DNA from: Fuerstiella sp.
GTDB taxonomy: Bacteria > Planctomycetota > Planctomycetia > Planctomycetales > Planctomycetaceae
Assembly: GCA_022843805.1 (NCBI GenBank)
Contig: JALHMY010000001.1
Coordinates: 1-64,000 of the forward strand
DNA: 64,000 bases
Direction of reading: 5' to 3'
Made by a program: the position numbers and the translations under genes
Notes under the pieces: model-generated
What the model saw: the letters and a program-made list of their open reading frames with translations, nothing else
Databases searched by the model: none
What the model was told of the DNA's origin: nothing
Shown here: one piece after another, positions 31,435-39,600 of the stretch
Numbering within the stretch: the stretch's first letter is position 1
Layout: every line of letters begins with the position of its first letter

Positions 31435-33057
31435 ATGTCGGGAATTTTCAGGCTGGAGCATCGTCGCTCATGGGCGATCGGCGTGCTGACGGTATTTGTA
31501 TGTGCGGCTGCTTTTGGCCAGCCTTCGACGAGAATTTCGCGATCTGATTCCGATCTTGACAGCCTGAACCGGCTGCTGCAGGATCAGGGAATTGAAGGAA
31601 CTCGCCCTGATCTGCGAAGCAATTCCATCCTGAATCAGCCATCACAGGTTGACCCGAATAAAGTGGATCAGCGAGCACTCGCCAGCCTGATGAAGGAAGC
31701 ACTGGACGAAGCGAATCGACTGATGCGGCTGCTCGATGCTGATTATGCACGGAACCCATCCCTCCGACCACTTGTGCAGCAACTGCTGGAACTGCGAGCT
31801 CAGGCACAGCGGCTGAACGATGACCTGAATGCTCGTATTCCACTGCAGAGCATTCTGGTCAGTTTCCGTACACTGGACAGCGACTGGCGACTGCTGTCCC
31901 ATCGTCTCAGTCAGGTGCCCCGGCTGGGGCAGGAGACTTTACGCAGCGTCGAACGACTCGATCGGCTGGATCGGGAAGTCGGCAAATTGTTCCAGGTAGA
32001 CCCAACTCTGGACCGCCGCACTTTGCTGCAGCAGCTGGCCGTTCAGGTCAATTCTCTGAGGACGATTATCGATGAGCTGCGACTGGATGCAACAGGCGGC
32101 AATCGTATGGCTCAGCTGGTCACGGATTCCGGGAAGGTTCAGCAACAGATCGGTCGCGTTGAGCAGGTCGTGCTGAGCAGCGGGTCTTACGAGCAGATCG
32201 TCAACGAGTATAACCGATTTATCCGTATGTGGACCGTGCTGCTGGATCAGCTGCGAGTCCTGGACAATCGCTATATTGAACGTCAGATTCGATATATCGT
32301 GGATGCGAATAATTCGGTCCATCAGCTGTTATGGCTGGAACATACTTCCAATCGACCCCTGTTGCAGCAGACAGCCACAGCTTTGATGCGAAGTGTCGAC
32401 GAATTCTACAATCGTACTCCGCTGAAACTGCTGCTGAACGTTTCCAACCTGTCACAGGCCATGCAGACAGCCAATGACTTCTACGGTACGGTCCAGAACT
32501 TTAAGGATCAGCTGGACCGCAATGAGAGCGATGCGATGGTGCTGGAAAGTTACAAGGACGTGGAAGAATACGGCTACCAGTTCACTCGCACCTTCGAACG
32601 GCTGAACAGCCAGGCAGCCCGAGTGGTCCTGCGGGAAATTGAAGATGGTATCGCATCCCTGCGAAGCGAACTGAACCTGGCAGGAACCGTTTCTCAGGTT
32701 GACTACCGTCGCCTGCTGCCGCTGGCCGCTTCACTGGAGAATCTGGCGGATAACATGGATTTTGACATCCGCATCTGGCTCAATTCCGATCGACAGTCAT
32801 TCCGTGAAGAAGCTCTGCAGGCATCCAAGGTATTCATGACACGAACTCGTCGACTCCATCAGATGCTGCAGGGCCAGCCAACTCTGCAGGAACTTCAGCG
32901 AGAGTCGAGTGCACTCTATGAAGACTGGCGGAAGGTTTATCAGTTCCTCGGATACTGTCGAACAAGTGATCGACAGAATCTTGCCAGCCTGGCAAGAGAA
33001 ATTAACGAGGGAATCTACGACGTAACAGCTCCGTTACAGCTGATGCCAGCCCGATAG
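31435..33057 (+). CDS. Secreted coiled-coil-rich hypothetical protein
   Basis: signal peptide WAIGVLTVFVCAAAFG; long helical ORF. Confidence 0.7.
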   Translation: MSGIFRLEHRRSWAIGVLTVFVCAAAFGQPSTRISRSDSDLDSLNRLLQDQGIEGTRPDLRSNSILNQPSQVDPNKVDQRALASLMKEALDEANRLMRLLDADYARNPSLRPLVQQLLELRAQAQRLNDDLNARIPLQSILVSFRTLDSDWRLLSHRLSQVPRLGQETLRSVERLDRLDREVGKLFQVDPTLDRRTLLQQLAVQVNSLRTIIDELRLDATGGNRMAQLVTDSGKVQQQIGRVEQVVLSSGSYEQIVNEYNRFIRMWTVLLDQLRVLDNRYIERQIRYIVDANNSVHQLLWLEHTSNRPLLQQTATALMRSVDEFYNRTPLKLLLNVSNLSQAMQTANDFYGTVQNFKDQLDRNESDAMVLESYKDVEEYGYQFTRTFERLNSQAARVVLREIEDGIASLRSELNLAGTVSQVDYRRLLPLAASLENLADNMDFDIRIWLNSDRQSFREEALQASKVFMTRTRRLHQMLQGQPTLQELQRESSALYEDWRKVYQFLGYCRTSDRQNLASLAREINEGIYDVTAPLQLMPAR

Positions 33058-33092
33058 TGCTCCGTCAGGATAAAGAGTTCGGGTTGGAGGTC

Positions 33093-33165
33093 GTGGATCC
33101 TGCTAAGGATCCACTGGCGGCAGGACCTTTAGCAAGGTCCACTACCAGGAAGGTCCACTACCAGA
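33093..33165. repeat. Cluster of small palindromes and 16-bp tandem repeat
   Basis: gtggatcc-tgctaa-ggatccac, ggacctttagcaaggtcc, then aaggtccactaccag[g/a] x2. Confidence 0.75.
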
Positions 33166-33205
33166 AATTCAATGCCTGACGACGCAGTAGTCTGAGTCTT
33201 CTAAA

Positions 33206-33239
33206 GGGCTGAATCATCTTATTGAAGGTGATTCAGCCC
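33206..33239. terminator. Long hairpin between convergent genes, overlapping the truD stop (candidate bidirectional terminator)
   Basis: gggctgaatcatctt / aaggtgattcagccc 15-bp stem with one G-U, 4-nt loop; no strong T-tract. Confidence 0.5.
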
Positions 33240-34486
33240 GCTTCTGTTTGCGGATCTGAATCATCCAGACCATCTGCCGCATCGGCGACACCCGCGGCAT
33301 CCCGGATGTTCTCGCAGATTTCTCTGAGCATAACAGTTGCATAGGCGCCGGAACGCAGCGAAAAGCTGAGCGTCAGAATCTCGCGTTGTATCGCCTCTGC
33401 TGACTGCATCACCGCAGCGTTTTCCGTTTTCGGACTGTCAGTGGCTGACGATAACAGGTTCTCCACTGACTTTTCGTCAGACGCAGTGTCGGCCTCTACA
33501 TCAAACGGAAACTCCAGCATCGCCCGACGAGTGCCACTGCACAACTTTGCAAAGCGGCTGAATTCATCTCCCGCAAGTCCCATCGCAGCCATCACGGATC
33601 GCTCATGTTCGGCCACCTCGCCCTCCGCCGCCAGCATCTTTGGACCTGGCATCGGTCCGGCAGGAATCAGACGATATGTTGCTCCGGATTCCGCTGCTGC
33701 TTCGGAGTTTTCCGAAGACGGTGCCATTCCTTCCTCAGCTGCCTGATTGTCATCTGATTTCGACGAGTAATCCGTGAAAAGAAACGGACGAGTACCGTTT
33801 TGCCGGATCACCACATCTCCCGCGAGCGGATGTTCAATCGTGCCCGTCCTGATTCGATCGGCCACCACCAGGTTAAAGATGGCCGACTGGACAGCACTCA
33901 GCACCAGCCGCACCATGTATCTCTGCTGGTGAAATGGCCAGTGTTTTCGTGACAGCTGTCCCTGAAGAAGCATCAGACCATCTGTCAGAGTTGAATTGGC
34001 CCTGCCAAAACGCTGGGGACCGAAGTAGGAAGGAAAGCCACTGACAGTGAGCTCCTGAAGCCGAGCCCTGGCGGTCGAGATATCCGATGCTGTCCACTCC
34101 GCTATGCCAGTCCCCGTTCCAGTTTCCGCTTCACGACGAAGCTTGATGGTGAATCGATTACCGATCAGATGTCCGGTCCTGAGTTTGTGTCGGTGAGCAT
34201 TCGCAGACAACACGACAATCCCAGTGCGATCGAGGCGGCTCAGACGAGCTTCTGCTTTCAGAGGAACTGAAATGAACTGCCGGGTGACCGCGTGCCGATC
34301 CTTTTGCCCGGCAATCCCGATATCTCCGGGACGCACCTGCAGAGCTCTGGAAACTCGGGTCATCATCTCCCCGGAGGCCAGTCCCCGTTTCTCGATCCAC
34401 AGATAGAGATGTTCTCCGGACCCGTCCGGCATATAAGCGGGCAGTTCTTCGACCTGAAAATCTTCAACACACGTTCGAATCACCAT
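33233..34486 (-). CDS. truD: tRNA pseudouridine synthase D
   Basis: EDFQVEELPAYMPDGSGEHLYLWIEKRGL, GIAGQKDRHAVTRQ, NYFGPQRFGR-like SYFGPQRFGR. Confidence 0.92.
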   Translation of the reverse strand: MVIRTCVEDFQVEELPAYMPDGSGEHLYLWIEKRGLASGEMMTRVSRALQVRPGDIGIAGQKDRHAVTRQFISVPLKAEARLSRLDRTGIVVLSANAHRHKLRTGHLIGNRFTIKLRREAETGTGTGIAEWTASDISTARARLQELTVSGFPSYFGPQRFGRANSTLTDGLMLLQGQLSRKHWPFHQQRYMVRLVLSAVQSAIFNLVVADRIRTGTIEHPLAGDVVIRQNGTRPFLFTDYSSKSDDNQAAEEGMAPSSENSEAAAESGATYRLIPAGPMPGPKMLAAEGEVAEHERSVMAAMGLAGDEFSRFAKLCSGTRRAMLEFPFDVEADTASDEKSVENLLSSATDSPKTENAAVMQSAEAIQREILTLSFSLRSGAYATVMLREICENIRDAAGVADAADGLDDSDPQTEAG

Positions 34487-34667
34487 TTGTCCGGAGATGG
34501 CCGAACGTATTGGAGGACAATAGCCAATTTTTTCCAGCAGGGCCGGGTCAGTTGTTGCCAGGATGTTAACTCCAGGGAAAGATGTTCACGGTACAGGATG
34601 CTCAGGTGACCGTCAGTCGGTGAATCACAATCCTGTATTCGTGGGAGGTTGTACCTGCTGGAAGGCA

Positions 34668-34955
34668 TTAAAGCGACCGGCAGGTGAAAACATACGAATC
34701 ACCGCGGCCGATGTGATGGGAGGGCGAGGCTCCCGCCGAGCCGATCACGCACCGAATTGGGAGGGCGAGGCTCCCGCCGAGCCGATCACTCGCAATCCTT
34801 TTGCTCCTGGGAAACAATCGACTTTTCCGCAAAACGAAGGGGCGTTCGATGGTGACGTGCGCCCACGGCTCGGCGGGAGCCTCGCCCTCCCGGTTTTTTA
34901 ACGGGCTCGGCGGGAGCCTCGCCCTCCCGGTATAGACGATTTCGCCGCTCGTCTG
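34668..34955 (+). repeat. Copy C of modular repeat element (core-containing subtype)
   Basis: ttaaagcgaccggcaggtgaaaacatacgaatcaccgcgg ... two forward units, ~90 bp core, two inverted units ... ggtatagacgatttcgccgctcgtctga. Confidence 0.85.
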
Positions 34956-35139
34956 AAAACAAGTTTCGCGGTCATCCTGACTGTTCGATTGCCCTGCCGG
35001 TCGCCAGCGGGGCATCCATCTGGCACAATAGTCGATTCAAGTCAGAATTACAGACCAAAAGAGTATGGACAGGAGTCGCGGAGAACGGTTCGCCTGCTCT
35101 TCACACCGCACGCCATTCGCAATCCAGGGCAAGTCATTA

Positions 35140-35468
35140 TGACCGCTAAATCACGTCGGGAGAAACTGGAAGCCATGCTGGTCAGCGATCCGTCCGACCA
35201 GATGCTCAGATACATGCTGGCAATGGAACTGGACAAGGAAGGGCAATCCGACCGGAGTCTGGAATACATGAGAGGACTGATGTCGGACACATCTCCCTAC
35301 GTACCCGCATTCCTGATGGCCGGTCAGCAGCTGACTCGACTCGGCCAGATCGACGACGCACGAAGCTGTTATCGTGCAGGGATTCAACAGGCACGAAGTC
35401 AGGGAAATGACCATGCCGCCGGAGAAATGGCCCAGTTCCTTTCGGACCTCGGATCGTCACAGGGATAA
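35140..35468 (+). CDS. Small TPR-like protein
   Basis: MTAKSRREKLEAMLVSDPSDQMLRYMLAMELDKEGQSDRSLEYMRGLMSDTSPYVPAFLMAGQQLTRLGQIDDARSCY. Confidence 0.75.
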
Positions 35469-35506
35469 AGAGGCGCGGTGCATCTGCCCGATGCGGGCGG
35501 ACGGAA

Positions 35507-35660
35507 ATTGGGCAGAAAAATTATTGGGCAGAAAAATTGGGAAGGAACTAACCACGGTATGTGGCAGAGTTCTTGCCTGGGAACGCACCTCACATCCGGT
35601 ATTCCACTGCGATTCATTTTTCTGCCCTCAAATTTTTCTGCCATATCTTTCCTCTGGAAC
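35507..35660. repeat. Inverted-repeat element: 16-bp tandem attgggcagaaaaatt x2 and opposing tttttctgccctcaaatttttctgcc
   Basis: left arm 35507-35540, right arm 35611-35642; the right arm region recurs at 36542-36609. Confidence 0.8.
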
Positions 35661-35859
35661 TCGCGTATCAGCGGCTCAATGCCAATCGAAATGCCCTGCG
35701 TCGCACATGAGAAATCCTGCGATTCATCTGTGTTCTCTGTGTCATCTGTGGTTTAAAAATGAACCGTGGATGAATCACATCGGGCGCGCCGGCACGACTG
35801 TCCTGTCGTCGGCCCAAAGGCCAACGCTGTGAAACGTTTTTTGAGCGAAAACCGTGCGA

Positions 35860-36095
35860 TTTAACCCGGAACGGGTTTCACAACAAAGCCTGGGGTCGAC
35901 GCGAAGCGGCGCACCCCAGGTTCGTGATGTTCGTTCGCTCCGTACCCTGAAAGGGTTCCACAAAACTGCGATCGATCGTTCATCGTGTTGTGGAACCCCG
36001 TTGGGGTTCAATCGCATTTTCCTCTGTTTTTCCTGGGGTGCGCCGCGTTCACGGCGACCCCAGGCTTTGTTGTGCAACCCCTGTCGGGGTTGGAA
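35860..36095. repeat. Large inverted repeat with nested palindromes
   Basis: arm 35878-35920 (cacaacaaagcctggggtcgacgcgaagcggcgcaccccagg) versus inverted arm 36032-36075; short hairpins aacccggaacgggtt, aaccccgttggggtt, aacccctgtcggggtt. Confidence 0.85.
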
Positions 36096-36172
36096 AACGG
36101 GTGTCGACGGTGTTGCTCAACAGCTCCTGCTACGTACGCCTGGTCGTCAGGATTCTTTACGGCGGTCTTCTT

Positions 36173-36301
36173 CGTACTCGTACTCAGCCTTTGCGGTACT
36201 TGTACTCGCTCGTACGCTTCCGGCACTGAGCAGTTTCTGCGGTATCATCACGCTCTTTTCGAGTACGAGTACGAGTACCGTTTCACTGAGTACGAGTACG
36301 A
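36173..36301. repeat. Inverted GTACTC / GAGTAC hexamer arrays, second locus
   Basis: tcgtactcgtactcag...ggtacttgtactcg and cgagtacgagtacgagtaccgtttcactgagtacgagtacga. Confidence 0.88.
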
Positions 36302-36380
36302 TTTTCCGGCGGAATGGCCAACGCTGTGAAACGTTTTTTGAGTTTTCCAGGGCCGCTGGCGATGGAAACGGCTGGCCCGT

Positions 36381-36470
36381 TGGGCCGAAATCGCATGGGC
36401 CGAAATCGCATGGGCCGAAATCGCATGGGCTGCAATCGCATGGGCTGCAATCGCATGGGCTGCAATCGCA
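36381..36470 (+). repeat. 15-bp tandem repeat, 6 units in two variant blocks (3+3)
   Basis: (tgggccgaaatcgca)x3 then (tgggctgcaatcgca)x3. Confidence 0.95.
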
Positions 36471-36541
36471 ATTGCGGGCGTTGTACAGAAACCCGGACCT
36501 CAAATCGCTTGTGACAGAGCTACGGGCAAACAACTCACCGG

Positions 36542-36609
36542 ACATCCGGTATTCAACTGCGATTCATTTTTCTGCCCTCAAATTTTTCTGCCAAATCCTT
36601 CTGCTGGAA
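36542..36609 (+). repeat. Direct copy of 35592-35659 (right half of the inverted-repeat element)
   Basis: acatccggtattcaactgcgattcatttttctgccctcaaatttttctgcc; a few mismatches. Confidence 0.88.
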
Positions 36610-36642
36610 GTGGTCACAACCGCCGAGAGACCGAACGGAGAA

Positions 36643-39600
36643 TCACGGATGCTGATGTGCTTCAGTCGCATAAAGTTTGTGCTCTTTATTGCCACCCGCG
36701 ATCACATAGGCCAGCAGGTCCAGAATCTCTTCACGCGTCAGTTTATTCAGCACGCCCTTCGGCATAATACTCACACTGCTCAACTGCCGCTCTTCAATAT
36801 CGTCCACCAAAATCACAACCGGCTTGTCAGGTAAACTGGGATTGTCAAGCATTTTCAGCTCGGTTTTTGACTGCTCAATCACCAAACCGGTCAACACCTT
36901 ACCACTCTTTAGTGCCACAACACTGGACTGATACTTCGGATCAATTTTCTTCGACGGATCCAGAATGTGTTCCAGCACATCTGCCGAAGAGTATTCGGCC
37001 GGCAGTTTTGTCAGATCCGGTCCGATATTGTTTCCTTCGGCACCCAGTTTGTGACAGCCCACACAACTGGCCACGCGGAAAAGCTGCTGTCCGACAGCAA
37101 ACTGACTGACACGACGGTGAATATGCATCGCGTCGCCTTTAAGATCGTCCACCGTCCAGTCTGTGTTGCGTCCGAGATATTTCAGCAGGGGATCCTTTGG
37201 AGTGATATCGTTCGATGCAAGGTAACCACCCGGATCCTTTTCGTAAGCCTGCGTATCGGCAACAACATACAAGGCTCCATACATACGGCGCCAGTGTCCC
37301 GGATAGGTGCAGACGTAAGGATAAATTCCTGGCTGAGCAGGCACTTCGAAGAACACCGATTGTGACTGTTCGGGCTGCAGCAGTTTACTGGCCACAAGAA
37401 TGGATTCGCTGGCCGGAATAAACTGTCGTTCGGCCGCATCCGGATCCCGGCCGGTCGCCTCAGACAGCTCCCCAACTTCCTCCAGAGCTCCGGGCACCAC
37501 CACCGCAAAATTGTGTGGCATGTTGTCTGTGTTGCTCAGTCGAAACTCAACCGGCCTGCCAGCCTGAACAATAATCATTTCCCGATCATAGATCATGCGC
37601 TCCCGAACCGTACCGATTTCAATCAGGGGAACTCGCAGCTCGTCAATTCTTTTGTTCAGGCGAGCAGCCCGATCAGCAGGCAGTCTGGCAGCCAGTGAAT
37701 CTGCCAGATCAAAGATGGCAGCTGCCTCCGGAGCATTTCGCTGTTCGCGAGTCGTCTCTGCAAGGAATCTCACAATGCCTTCACCAAGATAACCAAGCCG
37801 GTCATCGGGCCAGTCCGTGGCCGGAATCCGCCCGATCGCAGCAAACGCGGATTTCGTGGATTTGCGTTCACGGATGAGGTCAATCAGGTCGGCCGCCTTT
37901 CGAGTTTCATGCCCCGGAATTCCTGTCATTGCCTGAATAGCAAGATCCTGCAGAGTTTCGGGAGCAGGAACTCCCAGCACAGAAGCGGAAATCGACTGCC
38001 TGCGAAATCCGGGACCTGACCAGCGGACTTCCAGACCATCCCCGCCCCCATTATCAAAGTACGTGACGGTAATCGGGTGCAGCCCGGCGTCCAGCTGTAT
38101 CCTGCCCGACTTTTCTGACATGCCGTGCAACCCGTCGTTGTTGATCAGCATTCGATCGCCGACATAAAAACGAGATCCGTCGTCCGAGCTGATAAAGAAC
38201 TGATACTCCCCGGCTGTCTCGATGCGAAGTGACCCCTGAAATCTCAGAGCAAACTGATCCGGCTGTTTTCTTTGAGGAACATTCATTGTGATTTCCGGCA
38301 CGATACCGCTGGCTTTTGGCTTCATTCTCGCCAGAGTCTCAACCGCCACATCGTTTGCGCTCGGGTAGAAGTAGTCGACGTGAATTCCGGGTTCAGTAAG
38401 AGGCTGCGTACCCTCGGTGCCGGGCAGAGTTCCCAGCAGCGGCTGCAGACTTTCGTAGAGTGTCGCCCGGGCCTGGTCACTGCTGATCAGTGGAATCGCT
38501 CGCAGCAACTCCTTCATTCGATCCGGCTGATCGGCGGCCGCAGCAATCGCGGCTTTGGCATTTCCGTCGGCCGTCACCCACGAAGCAAACGCCACCTGCC
38601 TTGATTCTGCAGATTTGCCGGTTCGTGCAAGCGATGAAATCTGATCGCGCACGCGAGCGAGTTCTGCGGGTGGCTGGCTGCTGAGCAAACGTGTCAGACT
38701 GTTCAGACTGCCTTCATCCGCCTTTGCGTTCAGTTCATCGATCAGCTCAAACAACAAATCCACCGGCGCTTCGTTCCTGAGACGAGCGAGATCCTTCAAA
38801 GCATCCTGCAGTGTCGTCAGCGGAACACCGGAACGAGTCAGAATGGCCCGACAGACTCCTTCATTGCGTTCCATCTTCAGCAAATCTTCAACGCTCGCAC
38901 TCGACAGCGCGTAAGCTTCAGCACCGGGTGACAGTTTTTTTCCTGCTTCCAGCTGTCTTCGAAGGTAGCCGTTCACATCAACAGACTTCATTGCTTCCCG
39001 AAGATTGAATTCGATTTGCACGTCGACTGGCTGCTGCATCACCGAGAACAGAGCTTCCGACGCTCGCGGCCCGTTGACCAGTGCCGCAGCCACCACAACT
39101 TCGCCTCGCACTTTGGCACTGTTGTCCGATGACAGGCGGATCAGCCATTCATCAGCATCCATCGCTGCCAGTGACTCCCATCCCAGAGGATTTCTGCTTC
39201 GCTGATCTTCAGCGCCATACCATTCCCGAAGCACACGCACTCCCGCAGCCCGTGCGTCCGCTGCCGGAGACTGCAGTACCTTCTGCAACAGGCTGATATT
39301 TGGCACTCGATGCTGCTGATGGACCCAAAGGGCTTCAACCAGCTTCAATGAGTTTTCGCTGCCTGCGGGATCGAGGTCAGAAATCCATTGCTGAACAGCA
39401 GCGATAACACCGTTGCTTTCCCTGCCAGTCAGTTCAATCCTCGCACGATAGCGTTCCGACAGAACTGGCGAGCCAAGTCGTTCCACCACTTCGCTGACGG
39501 GGGCTCCCTTCATCCGGGCCGTCTTTACCACAGGGCCGTTCTCCGCCGTAACACGATAGACTCTTCCATGCCGATGATCGCGGCTGGGATCCCGCAAATT

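Noticed and set aside
35854-36834. 326-aa plus-strand ORF through the 35.9-36.8 kb repeats
   Set aside because: Composed of repeat translations (SHGPKSHGLQSHG, SSTSTSTVS) and runs antisense into the giant PVC gene.
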